Shown here piece by piece: positions 1 to 8,994 of a stretch of 45,536 nucleotides of DNA (position 1 is the first letter of the stretch; every line of letters begins with the position of its first letter). This DNA is from Candidatus Azobacteroides sp. (GTDB lineage Bacteria; Bacteroidota; Bacteroidia; Bacteroidales; Azobacteroidaceae): the NCBI GenBank assembly GCA_009783445.1, contig WRFY01000113.1:1-45536 (forward strand). Reading direction: 5' to 3'. Under the pieces are notes generated by a model that ran no database searches, was not told the origin of the DNA, and saw only the letters and a list, made by a program, of their open reading frames with translations. The translations under genes and the position numbers were made by a program.

Positions 1-277
1 CTCCCAATTTCATTCGTTTCCACTTGGCAAGGGAATGTACCACTTCGGCTTTAGCGCCGCCCATATCGGTCACCGAGAAACTGACGGGATGTTCCGTGCC
101 GTTCAAGTCGTCGTTAATTCCCGTACCGGCAAGTACAAACAGCGGCGCGGTTACGCGACGCAAACCCAGTTTTGAGGATAATTCTTCTTGAAATGTACCT
201 TTTAGCATCTTAATCGCCTGTTCCATTGTTTCCGGAACCAATCGCGGACGATAATCGCGAGGAATGAAAAGTTTCAT
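1..277 (-). CDS. asnA: Aspartate--ammonia ligase, AsnA (C-terminal part beyond window)
   Basis: AsnA makes asparagine from aspartate and free ammonium with ATP in the cytoplasm. Only the first 92 codons are in the window; the gene runs off the left edge. The translated N-terminus contains a block ending EVVHSLAKWKRMKLG, which closely matches the EVVHSLAKWKR segment of E. coli AsnA, and an earlier TGINDDLNGTEHPVSF block that matches the family's D-x-L-x-G-x-E region. The ATG at 277 is the only sensible start and lies 33 nt after the amtB stop. As the third gene after glnK and amtB it would consume the ammonium that AmtB brings in. It is too short in the window to check the catalytic C-terminal half. 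Confidence 0.93.
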   Translation of the reverse strand, partial: MKLFIPRDYRPRLVPETMEQAIKMLKGTFQEELSSKLGLRRVTAPLFVLAGTGINDDLNGTEHPVSFSVTDMGGAKAEVVHSLAKWKRMKLG

Positions 278-310
278 TTTTGTTTGTTTTTTAGGTCTAT
301 ATTATATTTT

Positions 311-1591
311 TTAACCGTTATAGGCTGTTTCACCATGTTCGTAAATATCCAGACCTTCTTCTTCTACCCGTTGAGATACGCGTACTCCGACAGTTTTATC
401 TGTCACTTTGAAGATGATGAATGTTAAAACAGCACAATATCCAATGGATATAAGAGTAGCAAGAATCTGTACCCAAAGTTGGCGCCAGTCGCCGTACAAA
501 GCTCCCTTTGCGCCGTTGGCGCCGGTTATCACTTGCGTAGCGAATACTCCTATAAGGATAGAACCGATAATGCCTCCCATTCCATGAACTCCGAAAGCAT
601 CCAACGAATCGTCGTATTTCAATTTGGGTTTCACAACGGCTACCATAAAAAAGCAGATGAATGCAGAAGTGAATCCGATAACAAAAGCGCCTAAAACATC
701 CACGCTTCCGGCTGCCGGAGTAATTGCTACCAAACCGGCTACGGCGGCAGTACTTGCCCCTATAGTAGTTGCTTTTTTGTCGCGTATCCATTCAAGGGCG
801 ACCCAGGTAACCAATGCCGTTGCCGCGGCGATATGCGTTACCAAAAATGCGTTGGCCGCCAGACCATCGGCGGCTAAACCGCTACCTGCGTTGAATCCCA
901 TCCATCCCAACCACAGAAACGCGGCGCCCATGAATACATAAGGAACGCTGTTGGTTCCGGTTGGTTGACCGGGTTTATAATCTTTACGTTTTCCGATCAG
1001 TAATGCCATTACCAATGCTGAAATGCCGGCGCTGACATGCACTACGGTACCTCCTGCGAAGTCGAGAGCGCCCATTTCGCCGATCCAGCCGCCGCCCCAA
1101 ACCCAATGCGCTAACGGCATGTAAACCAAAACAGACCAGATAACGATGAATACCAGGTAACCCGAAAATTTTACTCTCTCTGCAAATGCTCCGATTATCA
1201 GCGCAGGCGTAATAATAGCGAACATACATTGAAAAAGAGCGAAAAGAATTTCCGGTATATTTCCGCCCAGCGGATTCAGCGTATCAATAGTTATGCCGTG
1301 CAGGAATACTTTATCAAATCCTCCGATAAAAAATCCGAGCGAACTGCCGCTTTCCATAAAAGCCGTTCCAAACACCCAACTGTAACCGAAAGCAAACCAG
1401 AGAATAGTAATAACGCCGGTTAGTATAAAACATTGCATGATCATACTCAATATATTCTTTCTCCGTACCAAACCGCCGTAAAACAGGGATAATCCCGGAA
1501 TAGTCATCAATAACACAAGAATCGTAGCCACGATAATCCAAGCGGTGTTGCCGCTGTCTAATAATGCTGTTTCTTCTACTGAAATTTCCAT
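311..1591 (-). CDS. amtB: Ammonium transporter AmtB
   Basis: Amt/Rh-family inner-membrane channel of 426 residues, the usual length, conducting ammonium/ammonia. About eleven hydrophobic segments are visible. Family landmarks are present: the N-terminal PGLSLFYGGLVRRKN block, an LDFAGGTVVHVSAG block with the conserved Asp and first pore His, and FGVHGMGGIIGSILIG with the second pore His. The protein starts 22 nt after glnK ends and is followed 33 nt later by asnA, so the three genes look co-transcribed. In well-studied relatives the PII protein GlnK plugs AmtB when nitrogen is plentiful, and the linkage here suggests the same regulation. No cleavable signal peptide is obvious; the short extracytoplasmic N-terminus is typical of some Amt proteins. 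Confidence 0.97.
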   Translation of the reverse strand: MEISVEETALLDSGNTAWIIVATILVLLMTIPGLSLFYGGLVRRKNILSMIMQCFILTGVITILWFAFGYSWVFGTAFMESGSSLGFFIGGFDKVFLHGITIDTLNPLGGNIPEILFALFQCMFAIITPALIIGAFAERVKFSGYLVFIVIWSVLVYMPLAHWVWGGGWIGEMGALDFAGGTVVHVSAGISALVMALLIGKRKDYKPGQPTGTNSVPYVFMGAAFLWLGWMGFNAGSGLAADGLAANAFLVTHIAAATALVTWVALEWIRDKKATTIGASTAAVAGLVAITPAAGSVDVLGAFVIGFTSAFICFFMVAVVKPKLKYDDSLDAFGVHGMGGIIGSILIGVFATQVITGANGAKGALYGDWRQLWVQILATLISIGYCAVLTFIIFKVTDKTVGVRVSQRVEEEGLDIYEHGETAYNG

Positions 1592-1613
1592 AAATCAATA
1601 CATTAAAAGATTA

Positions 1614-1961
1614 TTACTTATCGTGATAAAGCGTTTTATCCCCGTGTTCGCCAGTCCGGATACTGTATGCATCATCAATCGTTGAGATGAAGATACGGCC
1701 ATCTCCGACTTCACCCGTTGAAGCGGATGAGAGAATAGCTTTGACTGTTTTTTCGACATTAATGTCGCGCACCACAATTGAAACCAAAGTACGTTCAATG
1801 TAACTGGTGTCGTAAATCACGCCGCGATAGATGCGTTCTTCACGAGCTTTTCCGACGCCTCGTACATCATAATATGAAAACCATTCAATGTCGGCCTTCA
1901 AAAGGGCTTCTTTCACTTCATCGAATCGGGTTTTTCTTATAATTGCTTCTATTTTTTTCAT
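1614..1961 (-). CDS. glnK: Nitrogen regulatory protein P-II (GlnK type)
   Basis: PII signalling protein of 115 residues, the family norm (about 112). It senses ATP/ADP and 2-oxoglutarate and in relatives binds AmtB. The T-loop (about residues 35-53) reads GVGKAREERIYRGVIY, one residue shorter than in E. coli, with both loop tyrosines kept (Y45 and Y50; Y50 aligns with the uridylylated Tyr51 of E. coli). The B-loop TGEVGDGRIF and the C-terminal IRTGE block are intact, so nucleotide binding is expected. It is the first gene of glnK-amtB-asnA. Whether Y50 is modified cannot be told from this window, which carries no uridylyltransferase. Confidence 0.96.
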   Translation of the reverse strand: MKKIEAIIRKTRFDEVKEALLKADIEWFSYYDVRGVGKAREERIYRGVIYDTSYIERTLVSIVVRDINVEKTVKAILSSASTGEVGDGRIFISTIDDAYSIRTGEHGDKTLYHDK

Positions 1962-2125
1962 TATTTTGTTTGTTTTATTTGTTTTAAATGATTAGCGATA
2001 TTTTTAGTAAAAAGTTATAACTGTCCATTGCTCTCAACATTGCTACTGCTATCGCTATGTAAATGCCGGACTTATTAAATTTTATAACTCTTTTATTATA
2101 GTTCTAAATTAAGCGCGATTTTTTT

Positions 2126-2144
2126 AATCCCCGCAAGGGGGATT
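2126..2144 (-). promoter_or_regulatory. Hairpin in the glnK leader
   Basis: AATCCCC (2126-2132) and GGGGATT (2138-2144) form a perfect 7-bp stem with a 5-nt loop in an AT-rich gap. Read on the minus strand the stem is followed by a run of A, not T, so it is not a standard intrinsic terminator. It sits between the candidate glnK promoter and the glnK start, so a role in leader RNA stability or as a protein site is possible. Function is unknown. Confidence 0.4.
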
Positions 2145-2209
2145 TTGGGACATAGAGTAACTCCTAACAGAAATTATTGTTCTCATCATTTTTTGATTTA
2201 TTTTCGTTA

Positions 2210-2217
2210 CAAAGGTA
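2210..2217 (-). promoter_or_regulatory. Candidate -7 box for glnK-amtB-asnA
   Basis: On the minus strand the bases read TACCTTTG, matching the Bacteroidales TAnnTTTG -7 element. No clear -33 TTTG is found at the usual spacing, which would fit an activator-dependent promoter, or simply a chance match. Confidence 0.4.
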
Positions 2218-2402
2218 GATAACCGAATAGGAATTATTGAGCGAATTAATTCGTAAAAGTTTTCTATATAAATTTAAAATATAAATTTGCTACCAATAGA
2301 ATAGTTTTCCTTTCAAATTTATAGCTATTATTTGTATTTTATGTGAAATATCTTAACATTATACTGTTTTCATTGAAAATTGAACGCTGAATTGCGTTTT
2401 GG

Positions 2403-4652
2403 TTACCAAACTGGACGATATTGTGATTCAGCAGAAGGGAGTTTGTCGCTCATCCAAAATTCCAGCGTTCCCCCTTTCGCAATATCCTGAAAGCTGATGT
2501 AATACTTGTCGTAATTCTGTCCGTTTAAGCGGACATTTTGGATGTAGATGTTTTGGGAACTGTTGTGATGAGCGACGATCCGGAAGGTTTTTCCATTGCC
2601 TACCTGAATGAACGCCTCGTCTACGAGCGGACTGCCGAAAACGTATTTTCCTCCGGCGGGTTCCAACTGATAAAATCCCAAAGCCGACAAAATGTACCAC
2701 GCCGACATCTGGCCTACGTCTTCGTTTCCGCTGAGTCCGTCGGGCTGGGCAGAATACAGCCGGCTCAATACTTCCCGTACCCGCCGAGCGGATTTTTCCG
2801 CTTGACCTGCATAAGGATACAAGTAAATGATGTGATGACTGGGTTCGTTGCCGTGCGCATATTGCCCGATCAATCCGCTGATATCGGGAGAGGCCTGCTG
2901 GCCTAAGTTGCCTTCGGCGATGAAGAGGGAATCGAGCTTTTCGATGAACCGCTCTTGGCTCCCAAACAAATCGATCAATCCAGCCACATCGTGGGGAGCC
3001 AGCCAGGTATATTGCCAGGCATTTCCTTCGGTGTAATCGTTGTCCCGATGAACAGATTCAAAAGGATTGAACGGAACCCTGAATTTTCCAGTAGACGAAA
3101 GTCCTCTGACAAAACCGGTGGACGAATCGAAATAATGCCGATACGATCGGCTTCGGTTCAGAAAATAACGGTAATCTTCCGGTTGATTCAATTTTTGAGC
3201 GATCTGCGCCAAACAACCGTCGGCAATAGCGTATTCCATGCACTTCGAAAGCCCTTCCTCTTCCTTGTCGTAGGGAATATATCCGTATTTTTTTAAGTAT
3301 TTCAAACCCCGCTCGTCCAGCAAGGACGACGTTTTCATGGCTTCGTAAGCCAATTTCCAATCAAATCCGTCGAAACCTTTCAGTATTGCATCGGCTACCA
3401 CTGAAATGGCCGGATTGCCTACCATACAATCGGTCTCGCATCCCATCAAATGCCAAACGGGCAATTTTCCCTGTTGCAGGTAAATATGGAGCAGGGTATT
3501 GATCAGATCGTTTACTTTTTCCGGATGAATGATTGTTGTCAAGGGATGCGCCGCTCGGTAGGTATCCCAGAGCGAAAGGGTCGTGTAATTGATAAAACCG
3601 TCGCCCGAATGAATTTTTTTGTCGGCTCCGCGGTAATCTCCGTTGACATCGCAAAACACAGAAGGCGCTACCATTGTGTGGTACAATCCCGTGTAAAAAA
3701 TCCGTTTTACCTCCTCGTCGGGAGTTTTTATTTGGATTTTATTTAATTCCTTATTCCATGCGTTTTCTGCCTCCCTCGTCGTTTGCTCGAAATCCCAACC
3801 GGGAAGTTCGGCCTGCATATTGTTTTTGGCATTTTCGATGCTGACCGGCGAAAGCGCCACTTTAACGTATATTTCTTCTTGATCTTTTGTGTCGAAATAA
3901 GCCAGTCCATACACTTTTTGGGCTTTCAGGGACGTCTTTTCCATTCGCTCGTTCGCTTTGGAAACCTTGAATTTTTTCAGGGGTTTGGAAAATAAGGCGG
4001 TAAAGTAAATACGTTGATCGTCCGCCCAACCGCTGGAAAACCGATAGCCCGAAACGACTGAATCGTTTTCCTGTGCGATGTACCCTTCCACCGGTTGATC
4101 CCAACACGTTCCATTTTCCAAATCCAGGATTACACAAGCGTCGGATGTTGGAGGAAAAGTATATTTATGAAAACCCACCCGTTGAGTGGCCGTCAATTCT
4201 ACCTGTACCTGATAACGTTCCAAATAAACAGCGTAGTAGCCGGGTTTTGCCTTTTCGGACGCATGACTGAAATACGAGCCAAGTCCCGAAGGAGGATTTC
4301 CGGGAATTCCCCGATTTAATATCACTTCCTGGGTAGCAGGCATCAGCGAAATATCGCTCAAATCGCCGATTCCCGTTCCGCTTAAATGCGTATGGCTGAA
4401 TCCAATGACGGTTGTGTCGGAAATATGGTACCCCGATGTCCAATCCCAAGTCTGGAGAATGCTGGTTGGCCCCAATTGTACCAAGCCAAAAGGCCGGTTT
4501 GCTCCCATGAATACATGACCATGGCCGCCGGTTCCGATAAAGGGATCTACATAGCGGGTCCAGTTTTGCAGTTCGGTTTCGCTTCCCGTTTGACAAGCAT
4601 TTTCCAAACACAATAGGCCGATCAGATAAAATAAATAAATGGCTCGTTTCAT
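2403..4652 (-). CDS. GH92 exo-alpha-mannosidase, predicted lipoprotein
   Basis: Glycoside hydrolase family 92 enzymes are calcium-dependent inverting exo-alpha-mannosidases acting on N-glycans and mannans. This 749-residue protein has the usual length. An N-terminal hydrophobic stretch ends at Cys20 (LENAC), a loose lipobox, so it is probably a lipoprotein. Family blocks are intact: YVDPFIGTGGHGH near residue 35, TEGNAWQYTW at 541-550 with Glu542 as likely catalytic acid, HGNEPSHH at 600-607, and GNEDVGQMSAWY at 642-653 with acidic residues of the base site. HGNE carries Glu603, which by analogy to the characterised BT3990 enzyme would sit at the +1 subsite and favour alpha-1,2 linkages; that is inference. 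It is the last gene of a three-mannosidase operon, starting 9 nt after its neighbour ends. Confidence 0.95.
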   Translation of the reverse strand: MKRAIYLFYLIGLLCLENACQTGSETELQNWTRYVDPFIGTGGHGHVFMGANRPFGLVQLGPTSILQTWDWTSGYHISDTTVIGFSHTHLSGTGIGDLSDISLMPATQEVILNRGIPGNPPSGLGSYFSHASEKAKPGYYAVYLERYQVQVELTATQRVGFHKYTFPPTSDACVILDLENGTCWDQPVEGYIAQENDSVVSGYRFSSGWADDQRIYFTALFSKPLKKFKVSKANERMEKTSLKAQKVYGLAYFDTKDQEEIYVKVALSPVSIENAKNNMQAELPGWDFEQTTREAENAWNKELNKIQIKTPDEEVKRIFYTGLYHTMVAPSVFCDVNGDYRGADKKIHSGDGFINYTTLSLWDTYRAAHPLTTIIHPEKVNDLINTLLHIYLQQGKLPVWHLMGCETDCMVGNPAISVVADAILKGFDGFDWKLAYEAMKTSSLLDERGLKYLKKYGYIPYDKEEEGLSKCMEYAIADGCLAQIAQKLNQPEDYRYFLNRSRSYRHYFDSSTGFVRGLSSTGKFRVPFNPFESVHRDNDYTEGNAWQYTWLAPHDVAGLIDLFGSQERFIEKLDSLFIAEGNLGQQASPDISGLIGQYAHGNEPSHHIIYLYPYAGQAEKSARRVREVLSRLYSAQPDGLSGNEDVGQMSAWYILSALGFYQLEPAGGKYVFGSPLVDEAFIQVGNGKTFRIVAHHNSSQNIYIQNVRLNGQNYDKYYISFQDIAKGGTLEFWMSDKLPSAESQYRPVW

Positions 4653-4661
4653 GTGAATGGG

Positions 4662-6956
4662 TTATTTGTATGGATGGATTATTGGATATTGTTTGGAGAA
4701 CGAATAAGGCGCATCTGAGTCCTTTGTACCTCTTGATCGATTGGGTTGATCCGACATTTCGAATTGAATCCGGCCGCCTTGCTGAAACAGATCGTGCGTC
4801 AAATAATTTTTGCCGTATTTTTTGCCGTTTACTTTCAGCGATTGAATATAGCGATTCGACGGACGGTTGTTCTTGGCCGCAAGCGTAAACTTTTTTCCGT
4901 TTTCCAACGAGAGAATCGCTTTTTTGAACAAAGGCGAACCGATGACATATTCGTCTGTACCCGGGCAAACGGGATAAAAACCCAAAGCCGAAAAAACATA
5001 CCAAGCCGAAGTTTGCCCGTTATCTTCATCGCCGCAGTAGCCGTCAGGCGTCGCGCTGTACAGTTTATCCATTACTTCGCGCACGCGGTATTGCGCTTTC
5101 CAAGGTTCGCCGGAGTAATTGTAGAGGTAGATAATATGTTGCGCCGGTTGATTGCCGTGCGCATAATTTCCCATGTTCGCAATCTGCATTTCACGAATTT
5201 CATGAATAACAAAACCGTAATAACTTTCGTCGAACCAAGGCGGGAGGTGGAATACAGAATCCAGCATTCGGTTGAAAACGGTTTTTCCGCCCATTTCATC
5301 GATCAATCCCTGTATATCGTGAAATACCGACCATGTATAATGCCAACTGTTTCCTTCGGTAAAAGCGTCGCCCCATTTAAAAGGATTGAAAGGCGATTGA
5401 AAAGTTCCGTCTTCCTTTTTTCCCCGCATCAAACAGTACTCCTTATCGAACAAATGCCGGTAATTTTGGGCGCGTTGGGCGAATCGGTCTATTTCCGCTT
5501 GCGGGCGTTTCAAAGCTTGGGCTAAACGGTAAATAGTCCAGTCGTCGTAAGCATATTCCAAGGTACGAGCGGCATGTTCGTTAATTCCTATATCGCTGGG
5601 AATGTATCCCAGACGATCGTAATATTCATGCCCCAAACGGCCCGTTGAACGGATTTTCGGATGCACCTGAGTCGTTCCGCGTAAAACGGCTTCATACAAA
5701 GTTTCGATATCGTATCCGCGCAATCCTTTCAGGTAAGCGTCAGCTACCACCGAAGCCGAATTATTTCCTATCATGCAATCGCGATGACCCGGACTGGCCC
5801 ATTCAGGCAAAAAACCGCTTTCGTTGTACGCATGCACCAACCCTTCCTGTATCTGGCTGCTTATCGAAGGAAACATCAAATTCAGAAATGGAAACAGACA
5901 CCGGAACGTATCCCAAAATCCCGTATCGGTAAAGAGATAGCCCGATTCTATTTTTCCGTTATACGGACTGTAATGCAGGATTTTTTCCTGAGCGTCGATT
6001 TCATAAAATTTACGGGGAAATAAAACCGAACGGTAAAACGCAGAATAAAAAGTTCGGATAGGATCTAAATGATCGTCTTCTATTTGTATCCGTCCCAGCG
6101 TTTCGTTCCAAATCTGCTGTCCGGCCAACCGAACCGCTTCGAAATCGCCGTTCAATTCCTTCAAATTTTGTTCCGCTTGTTCGAAACTGATAAAGGAAGA
6201 AGCTACGCGGGCGTGTATTTTTTCGCCTTTGCTGGTAGAAAAACCCACAATCGCTCCGGCATGTTCCGCTGCCATTTCTGTTCGGTCGTTTCGTATTTTT
6301 CCATTTTCGACAACCGATTGAAATGTAAACGGTTTATCGAATTGAATCACAAAATAATTTTTGAAATTATCCGGAACTCCTCCGCTGTTTTTGGTCGAAT
6401 AGCCGATTATTTTATTTTCCGAAGGAAAAATTTGAAGCATAGAACCTTGGTCGAAAGCATCTACAATCAGGTAGGCGGCGTCGGTTTTGGGAAAAGTGAA
6501 CCGGAACAATACCGCGCGTTCCGTAGGCGTAAGTTCGGTCGTCACGTCTGCATCGGCTAAATAAACGCTGTAATAATACGGGCGGGCAATTTCCGTTTTG
6601 TGAGAAAACCAGCAAGCGCGTTCTTCCTCGTCGAAAACCGGCTTACCAGTTGCGGGCATGATTGCAAACTGGCCGTAATCGTTGATCCATGGGCTGGGTT
6701 GATGCGTTTGCTTGAATCCGCAAATCTTGTTCGCATCGTAAGTATACCCCCAGCCGTCGCCCATTTTTCCTGTTTGAGGCGTCCAGAAGTTCATTCCCCA
6801 AGGCAAAGCAATGGCAGGATAGGTGTTTCCGTTCGACAAATCGTATTTCGATTGCGTACCCATCCGGGTATCCACATAATCTACAGGTCCGGAAAGAACC
6901 TTTATCGGATTCGTAAAAAAGAGAATAACCCAAAAGAAATAAACGAAACGGCTCAT
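4662..6956 (-). CDS. GH92 exo-alpha-mannosidase, secreted
   Basis: Second GH92 enzyme of 764 residues with a plain signal peptide (about residues 1-22, no lipobox). Family blocks: YVDTRMGTQ near residue 27, FTEGNSWHYTW at 532-542 with Glu534 as likely catalytic acid, HGNQPAQHIIY at 600-610, and GDEDNGQTSAWY at 642-653. The residue matching the Glu of the sister enzyme is Gln603, so the two probably differ in linkage preference. The start at 6956 lies only 3 nt after the GH125 stop, so all three genes are clearly one transcript. The two GH92 proteins are too divergent to be a recent duplication. Likely located in the periplasm, where it trims mannosides imported as oligosaccharides. Confidence 0.95.
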   Translation of the reverse strand: MSRFVYFFWVILFFTNPIKVLSGPVDYVDTRMGTQSKYDLSNGNTYPAIALPWGMNFWTPQTGKMGDGWGYTYDANKICGFKQTHQPSPWINDYGQFAIMPATGKPVFDEEERACWFSHKTEIARPYYYSVYLADADVTTELTPTERAVLFRFTFPKTDAAYLIVDAFDQGSMLQIFPSENKIIGYSTKNSGGVPDNFKNYFVIQFDKPFTFQSVVENGKIRNDRTEMAAEHAGAIVGFSTSKGEKIHARVASSFISFEQAEQNLKELNGDFEAVRLAGQQIWNETLGRIQIEDDHLDPIRTFYSAFYRSVLFPRKFYEIDAQEKILHYSPYNGKIESGYLFTDTGFWDTFRCLFPFLNLMFPSISSQIQEGLVHAYNESGFLPEWASPGHRDCMIGNNSASVVADAYLKGLRGYDIETLYEAVLRGTTQVHPKIRSTGRLGHEYYDRLGYIPSDIGINEHAARTLEYAYDDWTIYRLAQALKRPQAEIDRFAQRAQNYRHLFDKEYCLMRGKKEDGTFQSPFNPFKWGDAFTEGNSWHYTWSVFHDIQGLIDEMGGKTVFNRMLDSVFHLPPWFDESYYGFVIHEIREMQIANMGNYAHGNQPAQHIIYLYNYSGEPWKAQYRVREVMDKLYSATPDGYCGDEDNGQTSAWYVFSALGFYPVCPGTDEYVIGSPLFKKAILSLENGKKFTLAAKNNRPSNRYIQSLKVNGKKYGKNYLTHDLFQQGGRIQFEMSDQPNRSRGTKDSDAPYSFSKQYPIIHPYK

Positions 6957-6959
6957 TTT

Positions 6960-8432
6960 CTATAATTCGTTTAACAAATTTAGTTTTCCTCGATCTATCA
7001 GAGTAATAATCAATTCGCCGAACAAGGCGTTTTGCCAAGCAAACCATTTTCGGGTGAATTGAACCGGATGGTCTTTGTGAAAAGATTCGTGCATGAATCC
7101 GGTTTCGGCATCCGTGTGGATCAACAGGCGAATGCACGATTTAATTTCTTCATCTTCTTGACTGGTGAAAGCTTTCATCATAATGCTCATGGGCCAGATC
7201 ATATCGTATCCGATGTGCGGACCGCCAATTCCTTCGCCTGCTGTTCCTTTAAAAAAATAGGGATTGTTTTCGCTCCAAATGTAGCGGCGGGTATTCTGAT
7301 AAATGGGATCGTCTACCTCTACGTCGCCCAAATAAGGCATGGCCAGCAAACTGGGCACATTGGCGTCGTCCATCAAGAATTGATTACCGAAACCATCCAC
7401 TTCGTAAGCATATATTTTCCCATACAGGGGATGAGCGTAAACCGCGTACGTTTTCAGCGCATTTTCGACTTCGAGCGCCAAATCGAGGCATTCTTCCGCC
7501 AGCACTTTTTCGTTCTTTACTTGGGTTAAGATTTCCGCGGCGCGGCGCAACGAAGTAACGGCAAAAAAGTTGGAAGGAATCAAAAACAGAAAAGTAGTTG
7601 CATCGTCGGAAGGACGAAAGGCCGAAGCGATCAATCCGACCGGTTTCACCGGTTGTCCCCAACCATCGTTCGACATTGTATCCAAAGCGCGTGCAGTGAC
7701 CCGTTGAAAATTGTACGAACCCAAACCTTCTTTTCGTTGTTGGTCTTTCAAAGTATCGATAATCAATCGGATGGCTTTTACCCAATCGTCGGTAAAAATA
7801 CTGGGGTCGCCCGTGGCTTTCCAATATTCATAAGCTAAGCGGATCGGATAACAAAGCGAATCGATCTCCCATTTGCGTTCGTGCAATTCTGGTTTCATAT
7901 CGGTTAAGTCGTTTTGCCATTCGCTATCCGGTTCGGGTTCGTCGTTGAATGCATTGGCAAAAGGATCCAATAAAATACATTTCGTTTGGCGGTGGATAAC
8001 GCCGGCCAGCATTTTTTTCAATTCCGGATCTTCGTTCGCTAAACGGATGTATGGAAATACCTGCGCGCCCGAATCGCGCAACCACATCGCATGAATATCT
8101 CCCGTGTAAACAAATGTGTCGTCTTGGCCGTCCAATATTCGGTAATGCACGGTCGTATCCAAAGTATTGGGAAAGCAGTTAGCAAACATCCACGACAATT
8201 TGGCATTTTTCAGGAGTTTGCATACTTCCGCAATTTTTTTCTCTACTGCCGTCGACCGGAAGAGCCGGTCTTTCACTTCCGGTCGTTGAGAAATGTATAC
8301 TTGCGTATGATCATTCGGCAGAGACGTCGTCTCTTGAAGTGCAAAACAAGACGCTTTGGCACGATCAGTGGTAAAAATGATTAAAAGAAAAAGAATTAAT
8401 AAGCTGATTTTCAGAGAAAACGAGTTTTTCAT
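6960..8432 (-). CDS. GH125 exo-alpha-1,6-mannosidase, secreted
   Basis: GH125 enzymes are metal-independent inverting exo-alpha-1,6-mannosidases. The sequence shows YTGDIHAMWLRDSGAQVFPY at about residues 109-128, a hallmark of the family, plus KWEIDSLCYPIRLAYEYW near 188-205 holding the likely acid Asp191. I place the start at 8432 because the protein then begins MKNSFSLKISLL, a good signal peptide; the open frame extends 26 codons further upstream to 8510 without homologous features. Length is then 490 residues. It is the first gene of the mannosidase operon; the two GH92 genes follow almost without gaps. Together they would strip alpha-1,2/1,3 and then alpha-1,6 mannose from high-mannose N-glycans or yeast mannan. 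No SusC/SusD pair lies in the window. Confidence 0.94.
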   Translation of the reverse strand: MKNSFSLKISLLILFLLIIFTTDRAKASCFALQETTSLPNDHTQVYISQRPEVKDRLFRSTAVEKKIAEVCKLLKNAKLSWMFANCFPNTLDTTVHYRILDGQDDTFVYTGDIHAMWLRDSGAQVFPYIRLANEDPELKKMLAGVIHRQTKCILLDPFANAFNDEPEPDSEWQNDLTDMKPELHERKWEIDSLCYPIRLAYEYWKATGDPSIFTDDWVKAIRLIIDTLKDQQRKEGLGSYNFQRVTARALDTMSNDGWGQPVKPVGLIASAFRPSDDATTFLFLIPSNFFAVTSLRRAAEILTQVKNEKVLAEECLDLALEVENALKTYAVYAHPLYGKIYAYEVDGFGNQFLMDDANVPSLLAMPYLGDVEVDDPIYQNTRRYIWSENNPYFFKGTAGEGIGGPHIGYDMIWPMSIMMKAFTSQEDEEIKSCIRLLIHTDAETGFMHESFHKDHPVQFTRKWFAWQNALFGELIITLIDRGKLNLLNEL

Positions 8433-8994
8433 GTTGATGATAAATATATTAAGATACAAAAAAGGAAAATTCATCTGTTTTTTATAGAACAATTGAACGG
8501 AAGAAATCACTTACTTACTCTTATTTCGGATATCTTTATCACTCTCGGATAAAATTGTTTGGCAAACGATCTATAATTTGTCAAAATGCGATTAATTTTA
8601 ACACAAAAAGTTAGGTCGATCCATAAGAACCTTGTACATTTGCAAATCTGCTAATGAAAAATGACAATCGCTGGAAATTCCTCAATAATTAAATGATGAA
8701 ACTGTGCGTATGCCCTTGTTGAAGATAAAAAAATAGATGTCGTCTTTCGGAAGTAAAAATTATTCTTTATAAAGTAGAGAGTAACAAAAAGCATGAAAAA
8801 TCAGTATGAACATTTTGAGAGAAATTGATTAGTTTTGAGTGATTTATTAACATGAAGAACCGTATGAAGGGAGACTTTCACGTACGGTTCTGTGGAAATG
8901 TGGGGGTGAAATTCCCATGCGTGATCCGATTAGGCGCCAGCGGGCGACAGTGCGTGCGGACAATGACGCAAAAAATTGAAAAAACAAATAGACA
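8433..8994. other. Intergenic region with group II intron relic
   Basis: A gap of about 560 bp. The first 420 bp are AT-rich with no credible gene or clear promoter for the GH125 operon. From 8857 the base composition changes and a group II intron domain V begins, followed by about 70 bp of GC-richer sequence up to 8970. No intron-encoded reverse transcriptase is present. Confidence 0.6.
8857..8920 (+). mobile_element. Group II intron 3' relic (domains V and VI)
   Basis: Positions 8857-8890 are exactly 34 nt, the standard length of group II domain V. GAACCGTA (8857-8864) pairs with TACGGTTC (8883-8890), and an upper AAGG/CTTT stem is capped by GAGA, a GNRA tetraloop. This matches the typical bacterial domain V layout (GAGCCGTA ... 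TACGGTTC). A domain VI-like hairpin follows after a short linker (8898-8920, GTGGG with CCCAT). The catalytic triad position reads AAC where active bacterial introns normally have AGC or CGC. Upstream domains and the reverse transcriptase are missing, so this is a dead fragment on the plus strand. The 3' boundary is approximate. Confidence 0.8.

Larger units (their letters stand above)
1962..2402. other. Intergenic leader of the glnK operon and mannosidase 3' region
   Basis: A 441-bp gap without a credible gene. It holds a candidate -7 box for glnK (2210-2217, minus strand) and a 7-bp GC-rich hairpin at 2126-2144 lying in the roughly 240-nt predicted glnK leader. The rest is AT-rich and I see no terminator for the mannosidase gene that ends at 2403. 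Confidence 0.6.

Noticed and set aside
2126-2144. Hairpin considered as a rho-independent terminator
   Set aside because: The T-run is on the wrong side for the minus-strand genes and the plus strand has no gene here.
4746-5525. Long 259-codon open frame on the plus strand inside the GH92 gene
   Set aside because: It is antisense to an intact, well-conserved mannosidase and its translation is rich in Arg, Ile and Phe with no recognisable motif; a shadow frame.
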